A DNA stretch of 64,000 nucleotides from Thermohalobaculum sp963822985 (GCA_963822985.1 CAWGJU010000010.1:186001-250000); one strand, 5' to 3'; shown: positions 37,163 through 46,421, numbered from the stretch's first letter. Program-made: numbers and translations. Notes: generated from the sequence alone by a model not told the origin.

Positions 37163-37285
37163 TCAGCCCTGCCGCATGACGAAGGCCAGCGCGACGGCCT
37201 CCGCCGGGCTGGCGCCGCCATCACCGCCATCGGCCCACCCGACGCCGCCGGCGCAAGGGTTTCCGGCGATCGCGGCGAGCGGCAT
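37163..37285 (-). CDS. Small ORF (40 aa) between lodA and lodB
   Basis: Its ATG overlaps the lodA stop (TGATG at 37283-37287) and its TGA falls 7 bases before the proposed lodB start, so it fits the operon precisely. It begins MPLAAIAGNPCAGGVGWADG and continues with a Gly/Asp run and a helix-like AEAVALAFVMRQG. One cysteine, no signal peptide, no family recognised. The alternative is that the stretch is only lodB leader or N-terminus; the exact coupling favours translation. Confidence 0.5.
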   Translation of the reverse strand: MPLAAIAGNPCAGGVGWADGGDGGASPAEAVALAFVMRQG

Positions 37286-39945
37286 CAATTCTCCGTCCGC
37301 TCGACGTTGATGTACTTCCGGTCGGGCGATGGCGCGTCGAGCTCGGCGTCCGGCAGGTAGGGATTGCGGACGACGAAGCCGAGGCGCGACCATTCCGTCG
37401 TCATCTTGAAGTCGCCCGCTGATGTGAGCTGCACGCCGCGCGACCAGTTCAGATAGGCGTAAGACGGGTCCCCGCCCGAGACGCCCGTGACCTCGTAGAC
37501 CTGCATCGGCCGGTGCGCCGGCCACCAGAGTGTCGACCAGGCGCGCTCCTCGCGCCTCAGCACGGGATCGTTCGGGTTGTCGGGATCGACGGTGTTCCAC
37601 TGGTCGTGCGTCACGTCGATGTCCTGGATCGAGCACTCGTTGAAGTCGGCCTGCCAGGGCAGCGCGCCCATCTTCGTTAGGTCGCCGGGCTGCAGGCCGA
37701 CCGCATAGTCGCTGTCCTGCGACAGCGCGACGGCGGCATAGGAGACATAGGTCTCCTCGGCGACCTTCGGCGTGGCGTGGTCCTGGTTCGCCTGGGCCGC
37801 CGTCTGGCGAAAGGTGTAGAAGCCCGGATCCGCCTTCAGCCGGTAGGGCTCAAGCCAGATCGCCGGGTTGCGGATAATCCAGGCGACCTCGCCGCCCGGG
37901 CAGAAGGCGCCACCGAGCATGTTGGCCAGCGCGCCCCGGTCGAGCGCGCGGGCGTTGCCCTGCGGCCAGCCCGCATATGGCTGCCCGGCGTTCACCGCAG
38001 CCTCCGGTACCCAGCCCTCCCGCACCTCGTTGTGGAAGCGCCCCTCGGACCACTGCCTGAGCAGGAAGAGCTGCGTGTCGGTCAGCCTCAGGAATTTCGA
38101 TGGCACGTCGTTGCTGATCGGGTTGTCGCCCGCCAGCAGCGGCATCAGCGGCAGATGGAACGTCCGGGAAGTCGGGCTGCCGCCGAGCTTAAAGGTGTTC
38201 TCCTCGCCGGGGCGGCGCAGCAGGTCATAGATGAACTTGCGGTAGGCGCGGTACGGGTCGCTCGTCGCCTCGACGGCCGCGCGCTGCAGCGCCCGGCCGA
38301 GCAGGCTGCCGTCGAGAAACGCGTCGATGACCCGGTCGATCGTCTTTGATACCGGCTCGTCGGGATTGAGCTCTGCCACCGGCTCGTCCCGTCCGGGAGC
38401 GCGCGCGCGAGCGGCCAAGCTGGGCCGGGCCGCATCGTCGCCCTCGCGCTCCACTCGCGTAAGCTGGTCCTTCACCGGCTCCACGGCCGCGCGGAGGCTC
38501 CGTCGCGCCTCGTCCAGGGCGGGGTCGGCGGCCGCGGCCTCCCAGCGGCGGAGGTATTGGTCGGGATCGTCCGGCAGGCTTGGGGGGAGCGCCTGCGCGG
38601 CGAAGTCCTTCGACGCGTCGGTCAGGGTCTCGAGGCCGTCCTTCAGCGCCTCCGCGGCCGGCGGCCAGTCGAGAAGCGCGAGCGCCGGCTCGAGCGCGTC
38701 CGCGACCAGGATGCCCTGCGTATGGGCCTCGAGCACCTCGTGCCGGCGCCGCTCGAGAAACAGCGGCGCCCGGCGCGGCGGCAAGCCCAGCTTCTTCGGA
38801 TCCATGTTGCCGCGCGCCGTCTGATTGTGCGGGTAGTTCGACTGCTGCAGCACGTTGGCGAGATAGGTGAACTCGTCGGGCCGGAACAGGATCGGCCAGA
38901 TGTCGCGCCAGAACCAGGGCCAGCATTTCTCATTGTAGCAAAGCCGGCCGGCCTTCCAATGCGCCAGGGCCTCGCTGTCGAGCGGGTCGATCCGCTCCGG
39001 CTTCTCAAACGTCCCCGCGCTGCCGTAGAGATCGGTCCTGTCGGCGAGGGAGCGGATCGCCAGATCCTCGACCACATCCTCGAGCGTCACCATGTCGAGG
39101 ATCTGCGGGGCGTACCGCGGATAGCCGATGATCACCCAGGCGGGCGCGTCGACATCGATGAAACGATAGCTCAAAACGCCTGTGGAACACATGACCAGCC
39201 GCGCCATCACCGGGCCGTCGGAGATGTCGTCGAACCAGCCATCATTGTTGGCGTAGTGGTCGATCCGCGGCTGGCCGAGGCCCGTGAGCGCGCTGCCGGA
39301 CCGCCCGTGCCCGCCCAGGACGAGCAGCCGCCCGTCATTGTCGGTCAGCAGATCGCCCAGCGTGTCGATGTCGTGCGGAAAGAGGCCCTTCGGCGGGAAG
39401 GTGACGGCGTACATCGGATTGCCGTCGCGCGAGAAGCTGGCGCGGCGGCGCTCGCCGCCGTTCACGACGTGCGGTCCCGGGTCGATGATCAGCTGCTGGC
39501 GCGCGGCGGGCTCGGTCAGGTGCGCATTGCGGCGCTGATGGCCCGGCGCATAGCCGTGCTCGCCCTCCAGCTGCTGGAAGCGGTACCAGACCGCCTTTTT
39601 GTTCGCCAGGTGCACGCGCCAATGGATGTCGACCAGCACGCCCTCGTTGCCGCCGCCGCTGACCCTGTCGCCGCGCCGGAGCGGCCGCCCCGACGGGCTG
39701 TCGTCGTCATAGACCCATACGGCAAAGCGCGCCGCCTGCCGGCGGATCCGGCCCTCCTCGTCCTTGAACCGCGTCACCGGCACCTCGGCGGTGCCGTCGG
39801 GCGAGCGGATCGGATTGCCGAGCGCATCGCATTCGGTCGGCAGCGCCGCCGGCGCCTCCGGGCCGATGTAGAAGCTCTCGGGGCTGTCGCCGACCCGGGC
39901 GATGCCGATGCCCGGATGGATGCGATAGACGGGCACCTGCGCCAT
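37285..39945 (-). CDS. lodA: LodA/GoxA-like cysteine tryptophylquinone (CTQ) oxidase
   Basis: An 886-residue member of the LodA family; characterised members oxidise the epsilon-amine of lysine or the alpha-amine of glycine, releasing ammonia and antimicrobial H2O2. It has the family N-terminus YRIHPGIGIARVGDSPESFY, VFPPKG-like TFPPKGLFPHDIDTL, LVLGGHGRSG and the C-terminal CTQ region. Candidate cross-linked residues are Cys682 in GGAFCPGGE and Trp764 in LPWQADFNE. No signal peptide, as in LodA. It is about 160 residues longer than the Marinomonas enzyme, with an Asp/Arg/Ala-rich insert at about 465-545. Start at 39945 behind GGAG, 14 bases after the tyrosinase stop. Substrate unknown. Confidence 0.88.
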   Translation of the reverse strand: MAQVPVYRIHPGIGIARVGDSPESFYIGPEAPAALPTECDALGNPIRSPDGTAEVPVTRFKDEEGRIRRQAARFAVWVYDDDSPSGRPLRRGDRVSGGGNEGVLVDIHWRVHLANKKAVWYRFQQLEGEHGYAPGHQRRNAHLTEPAARQQLIIDPGPHVVNGGERRRASFSRDGNPMYAVTFPPKGLFPHDIDTLGDLLTDNDGRLLVLGGHGRSGSALTGLGQPRIDHYANNDGWFDDISDGPVMARLVMCSTGVLSYRFIDVDAPAWVIIGYPRYAPQILDMVTLEDVVEDLAIRSLADRTDLYGSAGTFEKPERIDPLDSEALAHWKAGRLCYNEKCWPWFWRDIWPILFRPDEFTYLANVLQQSNYPHNQTARGNMDPKKLGLPPRRAPLFLERRRHEVLEAHTQGILVADALEPALALLDWPPAAEALKDGLETLTDASKDFAAQALPPSLPDDPDQYLRRWEAAAADPALDEARRSLRAAVEPVKDQLTRVEREGDDAARPSLAARARAPGRDEPVAELNPDEPVSKTIDRVIDAFLDGSLLGRALQRAAVEATSDPYRAYRKFIYDLLRRPGEENTFKLGGSPTSRTFHLPLMPLLAGDNPISNDVPSKFLRLTDTQLFLLRQWSEGRFHNEVREGWVPEAAVNAGQPYAGWPQGNARALDRGALANMLGGAFCPGGEVAWIIRNPAIWLEPYRLKADPGFYTFRQTAAQANQDHATPKVAEETYVSYAAVALSQDSDYAVGLQPGDLTKMGALPWQADFNECSIQDIDVTHDQWNTVDPDNPNDPVLRREERAWSTLWWPAHRPMQVYEVTGVSGGDPSYAYLNWSRGVQLTSAGDFKMTTEWSRLGFVVRNPYLPDAELDAPSPDRKYINVERTEN

Positions 39946-39959
39946 CGTTCTCCGTCCCC

Positions 39960-41975
39960 TCAGTCGAGAAAGAGCAGCGACACGCTGTCGAGGCGCAGGA
40001 CGTCCCTGTCCTCCTGGTAGTCGGCGCCGATCACGACCAGCGTCACGGCCAGCGTCGTTGCGCCGTTCTCAATGAGGCCGCGCGCGCAGGCCGTGACGTC
40101 GACGCGGTGATTGCGGGGCGCATTCATGTCGCGCTCGCGCCCCGGTCGCGGCAGCTGGGGGGTGCAGTGCCCGGGGCCGCCGATGCAGGGCCCGTGCCCG
40201 AAGATCGCGAGATAGCCGGCATAGCTCGGCCGGTCGAGCGGCGTCTCGGCATCCGCCTCCGGCTCGTTCAGGAACACGCGGACGAAGCACGAGCGCATCA
40301 GCTGGGGCACGCGGTGCAGCCTGACCTCCGCCCGCCCGAACCGGCCGCGGACACGCTCCGGAACCTCGACCGGCCGGGACCGGAAGCGCCCGACCGTCGC
40401 GCCCGTGCCGGCGGGCGCGGTCCAGCTCTTGCGGACGTACTCATAGCCGAAGCGCGTCATGTCGAGCGTGTCGCGCACCGTGTAGCCCCAGGGCGTCAGC
40501 ACGGCGTCGAGGTCGATCGGCAGGCCGTTCGGATTGGCCTGCTGCCAGGCCCACCAGAGGCGGTCCACATTGGCGTGCACCGGCCAGAAGACCGGGTCGT
40601 AGCCCGCCGTCAGGTTCGAGAACATGTCGCCGAACTGCGGCTGCTCGTGCAGGTCGTCGCGCTTGTGGAAGCGGCGGCCCGAGGCGACGACCGCGCGGTT
40701 GCGATCCTCGGGCGCGGCGCTGTCCTTCCAATCGGGGTTCCTGCCGCCGGTCCAGATGTGCAGCGTGTTGTGCGGGTTCTGGTCGAGAAAGCCAAAGCTG
40801 TCATTATAGAGGCTGCCGCCGCCGAAGTCGCGGAACGTCCGCAGCGCCATGATCTGGGCGATGTCCTCCGCCGAGGGGTAGTGCCGGCGAAGATCGGTGT
40901 TCACGGTCTTGTCCTTGGCGAACTCGCCCGGATAGCGCAGCGGGTACCAGAGCGCGTTGCCGTCGAGCAGCGCGTCGATGAAGGCGCGCCGGTGCTGCTC
41001 GAAGAATCGGAACCAGGAACGCTCTGCCATGCCGAGAGCGTCCCGCACCCGGCCGAAGAAGGCAGTCTGGGTCGCGAAGGATCGTCCGGCGAGCGACTCG
41101 AGCTTGGCCACGGCGCCGGCGGGCACGCCCGCGGCGCGCAGGGCCGCGAGCCCGGGTTGCGTCAGGATGGCGCCCAGCGCGTCAGGGATCGCCTTGCGCG
41201 CGTCGGTCATCCTGCCGTCCGGCTCCGGCCCGTAGGGCTCGGCCGAAAAGTCCCAGTAGGGCATGGTGACGCCTGGGCACATCTCGTCGAGTCGCTGCTC
41301 GAACTCGTGGAGATAGACGCGGTGCCAGGGCAGGAACCGCTCCCAGCCATGCTGGCAATGGTTCTGGTGGATCAGCGCGAGGTTGTTGTAGCTCCGCGCG
41401 TCCTCCGGCCATTTGTTCAGATTGTAGAGCTCGCGGAAGGCGAAGCGCAGGCGCTCGAGCTGCCGCTCGCTCAGGCAGTCGATGTCCAGGCGCTGGCGCA
41501 ACTGCCCGTCGCGCGGTGCCTCGGCGTCGGCGAGCAGGTCGATGACGGGGCCGGCCGCGCCGATCACCGATGCCGTGCCCGCCTGCTCCAGATCGAGAGG
41601 AACCGACTCGAGCGTCTCGCCGGGGCAGCCGGCCTCGACCCAGGCCTCGACCAGGGCGATCTCGGCGCTGCTCGCCGCGCGACCGCCGAACGGCAGACGC
41701 GGCAGGCGAACCCCGTCGAAGGGGGCCAGGCCGCGCAGCCCGCGCACGAGCCCGGTTTGCTCGGCCGCTACGCCACGGCCCGCACGGCAACAAACGGTCG
41801 CCGGCGCAGGCGAAAGGAGCGGCTGGCCGGCGACGCTGGCCTCGAGGAAGCGGTCGAGCGGGAGGTCCCAGAAGCGCCCGGCGCCGCCCTGATCCGAGGT
41901 GCTGGTCCCGGCTAGCCGCCGCAGGAGCGCCTGCACGTCGGCATAGCTCGGAACCGCGGCCTCAGTGGTGGCCAT
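39960..41975 (-). CDS. Tyrosinase (type 3 copper oxidase) with extra N- and C-terminal domains
   Basis: Type 3 copper protein of 671 residues that should hydroxylate monophenols and/or oxidise o-diphenols to quinones. CuA: HQNHCQHGWERFLPWHRVYL with the third His in the same segment. CuB: NPHNTLHIWTGG (HxxxH) and DPVFWPVHANVDRLWW. Residues 1-170 are a separate region ending ALVEAWVEAGCPG, which resembles the tail of small c-type cytochrome domains but has no CxxCH. About 190 residues follow CuB. No signal peptide. The ATG at 41975 lies 14 bases inside the multicopper oxidase gene, so translation is coupled. Confidence 0.9.
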   Translation of the reverse strand: MATTEAAVPSYADVQALLRRLAGTSTSDQGGAGRFWDLPLDRFLEASVAGQPLLSPAPATVCCRAGRGVAAEQTGLVRGLRGLAPFDGVRLPRLPFGGRAASSAEIALVEAWVEAGCPGETLESVPLDLEQAGTASVIGAAGPVIDLLADAEAPRDGQLRQRLDIDCLSERQLERLRFAFRELYNLNKWPEDARSYNNLALIHQNHCQHGWERFLPWHRVYLHEFEQRLDEMCPGVTMPYWDFSAEPYGPEPDGRMTDARKAIPDALGAILTQPGLAALRAAGVPAGAVAKLESLAGRSFATQTAFFGRVRDALGMAERSWFRFFEQHRRAFIDALLDGNALWYPLRYPGEFAKDKTVNTDLRRHYPSAEDIAQIMALRTFRDFGGGSLYNDSFGFLDQNPHNTLHIWTGGRNPDWKDSAAPEDRNRAVVASGRRFHKRDDLHEQPQFGDMFSNLTAGYDPVFWPVHANVDRLWWAWQQANPNGLPIDLDAVLTPWGYTVRDTLDMTRFGYEYVRKSWTAPAGTGATVGRFRSRPVEVPERVRGRFGRAEVRLHRVPQLMRSCFVRVFLNEPEADAETPLDRPSYAGYLAIFGHGPCIGGPGHCTPQLPRPGRERDMNAPRNHRVDVTACARGLIENGATTLAVTLVVIGADYQEDRDVLRLDSVSLLFLD

Positions 41976-44025
41976 GCGCCACGCCCCCATGACCGTCCGG
42001 CAGCGCGATCCGGACGTTCTGCATCATGCCCTGATCCTCGTGGTCGAGGATATGGCAGTGCAGCACGAAGTCGCCGATATATCGCTCGTAGCGGGTGCGC
42101 ACGACGATGGTGTACTTCTCGCCGGCGTCGTTCTTGACCCAGAGCGTGTCCTTCCAGACGCCCTTCAGGCCGGGATACTGCGCATCCGACTGGCCATCGG
42201 TCAGATCCGTCGCGCCCTCCAGGCTGACGTCGCGCCCCTGCGCATCGAGGATCCTGACCACCTGGAAAGGATTAACGTGGATGTGGAAGGGATGGCTGGC
42301 CAGGTTCGATTGGAGGTTCCACTCCTCGACTCCTCCCACCGGCAGCACGCGGTCGATCCGATTGGGGTCATAGGGCTTGCCATCGATCTCGAAGAACACC
42401 GCGCCGGGCTGCGAGACGTCGATGTTGAAGGTCAGCTCCTGATGGCCGGTCAGGTCGCATTCGCAAACGTCCTCGTGCGGGACGAACCGGGTCAGCGCCA
42501 GCCCGCCGCGCAGCCCGGCGATCACGTCGTCGCGGACCGGCTCCGGCATCGTCCGCTCCGCCGCCGCGATCAGCCAGTCGCGCAGATAAGTGTCCGCGTC
42601 CTCGGCGACGGTGGCGTCGCCCTCGGCCGTGACGATGCCGAGCAAGCGCCGGCCCGACGGCTGGGCGTTCACGTTCGCGGCCGGCGGTGCCGCGCCGTCA
42701 ACCACGCAGTAGTCGCCGGCCTTGGGAAAGACGACGAGCGCGTCGACGCGATAGCCCGGCTGGAGCACCGCCTCGGTGCGGCGCTGCGCCTTCGCCATGG
42801 TCAGTCCGTCCTGCGCCACGACGTGATAGGGCAGCGGCTCGCCGCAGTTCGACTCGATCCAGTCCTCCGTCGCCGCGGCCGAGAGCCCGGCGACGGCTGC
42901 GAGCCGCGCACCGCTCGTCATCGGCCGCAGCTGGAAATTGATCGTGTCGCGCACGCCGGCGTGGATCAGCCGCCAGCGCTCGACCGTGCCCGCCGTCGCC
43001 GGCGCGAACTGACCCAGCACCTGGCCGTTGACGCTGGTGTAGCGGCCCGACCTCGGCCAGCTCCCCGGACCGAATTGGTCATAGCTCTCGATGGTGCCGA
43101 TATCCCCGGGCTCGCAGACATAAGCACCCTTGGCGTCGGTCCTGATCTTGCCGTCAGCGTCCCGGCAGGCGTACTGGATCTGCTGCAGCACGAGGACGCG
43201 CTCGGGGACGGGCTGCCCGCCCGGCGCCAGCAGCAGCGTGTCGAGGTCGCCGTTCCGGTCGCCCTCCGGCAGCCGGTCGCCACGGATGATCAGCGCGCCG
43301 GACATGCCGCTCGAGACCTGCAGCGCCGTCGAGCCGTGCAGGTGCGGATGGTACCAGAAGGTGCCGGCGGGATGGTCGGGCGGGATGTTGTATTCGTATT
43401 GGAACGTCACGCCCGGGCGGATCGAGATCAGCACGTTGTCGCCATTGCCCGACGGGTTCACCCACAGCCCGTGGGTGTGCAGGTTGGTCCCGTTAAAGCA
43501 GTGCGGGGTGTTGACGCTGCCACCGCCGCCCATTCCGCAGGTCGAGTTCTGCGGCAGCTGGTTGTGCAGCGTGACGCGCACGGTCTGCCCCGGCCTGATC
43601 GAGATCGTCGGCGCGACCAGCGGCGTCTCCGGCGGGGCGGCTTCGGACGCGTTGGCGTCCGCGTAGCCACGCAGCCTCACGTCATCATAGGCATCCGGCC
43701 CGTCGGCCGGGTTCCTGATCCGGCGGACGACATAGGTGACGTCCATGTCCAGGCTGACCTCGCGCTCCGCCCCGGCCGGCGCGCGTGCGGCCGCCATCAG
43801 CGTCGCGGCCGCCGCGGTGCCGGACCGCAGCACGAACTCGGGAGGATTGACGACAAGGGCACTCGTCTCCTGCGCCGTCGCGCCGACGGGCGCAAGCAGC
43901 GCCGCCAACGCTGCCACCGCGAGCCGCCCGGCAACGCGGGTCGCCCCCCTGGGTGGCCGCCTGCGTGCGCGAGCGCTGCCGGCCGGAACCCAACCATTGC
44001 CCGCTGGCGAAGTGATACGGATCAT
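41962..44025 (-). CDS. Exported multicopper oxidase (laccase type)
   Basis: A 687-residue multicopper oxidase. All four copper-binding motifs are present: NLHTHGLWVNPSG, WYHPHLHGS, HPFHIHVNPFQV and HCHILDHEDQGMM (type 1 Cys-independent axial Met follows the last His; the T1 Cys lies in the HCH stretch). A long arginine-rich signal sequence (RARRRPPRGATRVAGR, hydrophobic core, cut near ATAQ) suggests export, possibly via Tat. The C-terminus is His-rich (HGGVAHGHH). Start at 44025 is chosen for its GGAGGAG site. First gene of the oxidase operon. Laccases oxidise phenols by one electron while reducing O2 to water. Confidence 0.92.
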   Translation of the reverse strand: MIRITSPAGNGWVPAGSARARRRPPRGATRVAGRLAVAALAALLAPVGATAQETSALVVNPPEFVLRSGTAAAATLMAAARAPAGAEREVSLDMDVTYVVRRIRNPADGPDAYDDVRLRGYADANASEAAPPETPLVAPTISIRPGQTVRVTLHNQLPQNSTCGMGGGGSVNTPHCFNGTNLHTHGLWVNPSGNGDNVLISIRPGVTFQYEYNIPPDHPAGTFWYHPHLHGSTALQVSSGMSGALIIRGDRLPEGDRNGDLDTLLLAPGGQPVPERVLVLQQIQYACRDADGKIRTDAKGAYVCEPGDIGTIESYDQFGPGSWPRSGRYTSVNGQVLGQFAPATAGTVERWRLIHAGVRDTINFQLRPMTSGARLAAVAGLSAAATEDWIESNCGEPLPYHVVAQDGLTMAKAQRRTEAVLQPGYRVDALVVFPKAGDYCVVDGAAPPAANVNAQPSGRRLLGIVTAEGDATVAEDADTYLRDWLIAAAERTMPEPVRDDVIAGLRGGLALTRFVPHEDVCECDLTGHQELTFNIDVSQPGAVFFEIDGKPYDPNRIDRVLPVGGVEEWNLQSNLASHPFHIHVNPFQVVRILDAQGRDVSLEGATDLTDGQSDAQYPGLKGVWKDTLWVKNDAGEKYTIVVRTRYERYIGDFVLHCHILDHEDQGMMQNVRIALPDGHGGVAHGHH

Positions 44026-44806
44026 GCCTCTCCTCCAAGACGACCCGCGCGATCTGCACAAGTCCCCACGGTCTGCACCAAGCAGGCGGTGCAGCTCCAA
44101 TGCTTGTGGTTTTCGGCTGCTTTACTCTGCCAATAGCCGTTCATTCAGCAAAAACCATGACCGCTCGAAGGAGCTCGAGCAAATCTCCTTGCGTTTCAGT
44201 GTTGCCCGACTCGACGCGAGGGTCAAGAAAAGTCGCACTCTGGTTGCAGCCCGGTGCAGGCGTGCCTCACCGTCGGCGCGGGTTGAGGCGCTGACCCCAA
44301 GCGCAACAGTCTCAGCAAGGAAGGTTGGCAGCCGAAGCTCCATTTTCGGCCCCGCAGACCGGCGTCCACGCATAGACTTCCTAGAGTGCCTCCCAATGGC
44401 GCTCGAGGGCCCGGCGCTCCACGGCAAACCGGACTTTCCCCTCCACAAGGCTGTCCGTCTGGAGACTTCTGTTGATCTCCTACAGTGGCTCAACTACGTG
44501 ACAACGGGACGGCATCCTGAGCGGCATGCAGTACTGGCTCCCGCGGATCGTGATGCCCGGTCCGACCATGCCGCACTTTTTAGAAGTCATCTTGCTCATG
44601 AAACGTCGCCTGAACTGCCCCACAATCTGCTCCACCGAGGGGGTGCCGCAGGACTGTGATACCACTCCGGGCTGCACGCAAATTCGCGTGAAATCAGCTG
44701 GTTATTCTCACGGGCTTGGTTCGAACTCCGCAACGCGATTATCCCTCGCCTGGGCACCATCCGTTGCCGGCGCGTGCCGCGCGGCGAGGGTCCGGGGGAC
44801 CTCGGC
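44026..44806. other. 780-base gap upstream of the oxidase operon; no gene recognised
   Basis: Lies between the divergently read multicopper oxidase (minus) and the exonuclease (plus). It is lower in GC near 44095-44165, where the oxidase-operon promoter is likely. Short open frames on both strands (for example 44122-44493 minus and 44526-44810 plus) show no family features. A T-loop-like GGTTCGAACTCC near 44712 is not part of a cloverleaf. The stretch may be debris of a deleted gene. Confidence 0.4.
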
Positions 44807-45418
44807 ATGACGATCACCCTGCACCAGCGAGACCTGCCCGACGGGCTGGATCTGGGAACCGTTGTCGCGATCGACACCGAGACGATGGGGCTGAGACCGC
44901 ATCGCGACCGGCTGTGCCTGGTGCAGCTTTCGTCCGGCGACGGGACCGCGCATCTGGTGCAGGTCGCCCGGAGCCAGCGCGAGGCGCCGAACCTCGTGCG
45001 GCTCCTCGCCGCACCGGGCGTGGAGAAGCTGTTCCACTACGGTCGCTTCGACATCGCGGTGCTGGCGCACGCCTTCGGCGTGGTGGCGCGGCCGGTCTGG
45101 TGCACCAAGATCGCCTCCAAGCTGACGCGCACCTTCACCGACCGGCACGGGCTGAAGGATCTTTGCCGCGAGCTTCTGGGCGTCGATCTCTCGAAGGTGC
45201 AGCAGTCGAGCGACTGGGGCACCGGCGAGTTGAGCGAGGCGCAGCTGGAATACGCCGCCTCGGACGTTCTTCATCTGCACAGGCTGCGCGAGGTGCTGAC
45301 CGCGCGCCTCGCACGCGAGGGACGGCTGGAGCTTGCGGCGGCCTGCTTCGGCTTTCTACCGGACCGGGCGATGCTGGATCTGGCCGGCTGGCCCGAGGAG
45401 GACATATTTGCTCATTGA
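44807..45418 (+). CDS. RNase D-like 3'-5' exonuclease
   Basis: A 203-residue single-domain DEDDy exonuclease, lacking the HRDC domains of full RNase D. Exo I: VAIDTETMGL; Exo II: LFHYGRFDIAVL; Exo III: LEYAASDVLHLHRL with Tyr and Asp. Such short forms are typical of alphaproteobacteria and usually sit before kdsD and lptC as here. The ATG at 44807 starts MTITLHQRDLP, the usual N-terminus; an upstream in-frame ATG at 44774 is less likely. Confidence 0.9.
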   Translation: MTITLHQRDLPDGLDLGTVVAIDTETMGLRPHRDRLCLVQLSSGDGTAHLVQVARSQREAPNLVRLLAAPGVEKLFHYGRFDIAVLAHAFGVVARPVWCTKIASKLTRTFTDRHGLKDLCRELLGVDLSKVQQSSDWGTGELSEAQLEYAASDVLHLHRLREVLTARLAREGRLELAAACFGFLPDRAMLDLAGWPEEDIFAH

Positions 45419-45437
45419 GCGGATGGAGGCCGACGCG

Positions 45438-46421
45438 ATGACCGCCGAACGTCCCGAGCGCGACGCGGCGATCGAGACCGGCCGCCGCGTGCTGCGCATC
45501 GAGGGCGCAGCGCTCGCGACCTTTGCCGACGCGCTGGACGAGGCGTTCGCCCATGCCGTGGACGTGATCTTCCGCACCGAGGGCCGGGTGATCTGCTCGG
45601 GCATGGGCAAGTCGGGCCATGTGGCGCGCAAGGTCGCCTCCACGCTGGCCTCGACGGGCACGCCGGCGCAGTTCGTCCATCCCGGCGAGGCGAGCCACGG
45701 CGATCTCGGCATGATCACCGAGCAGGACGCGGCGCTGGTCATGTCGAATTCCGGCGAGACGAAGGAGCTCGCCGACATCGTCGCGCACTGCAAGCGCTTC
45801 GCGATCCCGCTGATCGGGGTGGCGGGTCGCGCCGATTCGACGCTGCTGCGCGCCGCGGACGTGGCGCTCGTGCTGCCGCCGGCCGAGGAAGCCTGCTCGG
45901 TCGGCATGGCGCCGACGACCTCGACCACCATGACGATGGCGCTGGGCGACGCGCTGGCGGTGGCGCTGATGGAGCGCCGCCGCTTTACGCCCGACCGGTT
46001 CCACGCCTTCCACCCGGGCGGGCGGCTGGGCGCGCGGCTGGCGACCGTCGAGGCCCTCATGTCGTCTGGCGACCGCATGCCGCTGGTCGGCGAACGGGCG
46101 CCGATGACCGAGACGATCCTCGTCATGACGCGGAAAGGCTTCGGCGTGGCCGGGGTGGTGGACGGGCGCGGTCGGCTGACGGGCATCATCTCGGACGGCG
46201 ACCTGCGTCGGCACATGGACCGGCTGATGCAAAGCCGGGCGGTGGACGTGGCGTCCCGCCAGCCGCGCACCATCGGGCCTGGCGCGCTGGCGCAGGAAGC
46301 GCTGAAACTGATGAGCGCAGGCAAGATCACCTGCCTCTTCGTGACCGAGCCTGGCGAGGACGTGCCACTGGGCATTCTGCACATGCACGACTGCCTGCGC
46401 GCCGGGCTCGACGTCGCGTGA
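45438..46421 (+). CDS. kdsD: D-arabinose 5-phosphate isomerase (KdsD/KpsF)
   Basis: Converts ribulose 5-phosphate to arabinose 5-phosphate, the first step of Kdo synthesis for LPS. SIS domain: ICSGMGKSGHVARKVASTLA, FVHPGEASHGDLGM, MSNSGETKE, and PPAEEACSVGMAPTTST. Then HPGGRLGARL and two CBS domains (GVVDGRGRLTGIISDGDLRR). GGAGG lies 7 bases before the ATG at 45438, which is preferred to the ATG at 45423. Confidence 0.93.
   Translation: MTAERPERDAAIETGRRVLRIEGAALATFADALDEAFAHAVDVIFRTEGRVICSGMGKSGHVARKVASTLASTGTPAQFVHPGEASHGDLGMITEQDAALVMSNSGETKELADIVAHCKRFAIPLIGVAGRADSTLLRAADVALVLPPAEEACSVGMAPTTSTTMTMALGDALAVALMERRRFTPDRFHAFHPGGRLGARLATVEALMSSGDRMPLVGERAPMTETILVMTRKGFGVAGVVDGRGRLTGIISDGDLRRHMDRLMQSRAVDVASRQPRTIGPGALAQEALKLMSAGKITCLFVTEPGEDVPLGILHMHDCLRAGLDVA

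Noticed and set aside
36079..37230. lodB as a tryptophan halogenase
   Set aside because: FAD motifs are shared, but no halogenase WxWxIP motif is visible and the gene sits beside lodA, which always travels with a LodB.
41965..44136. 723-residue plus-strand frame opposite the multicopper oxidase
   Set aside because: The minus strand has all four copper motifs; the plus frame is compositionally biased.
44700..44740. T-loop-like GGTTCGAACTCC suggesting a tRNA
   Set aside because: Flanking bases do not form a T stem, and no acceptor or anticodon arms were found.
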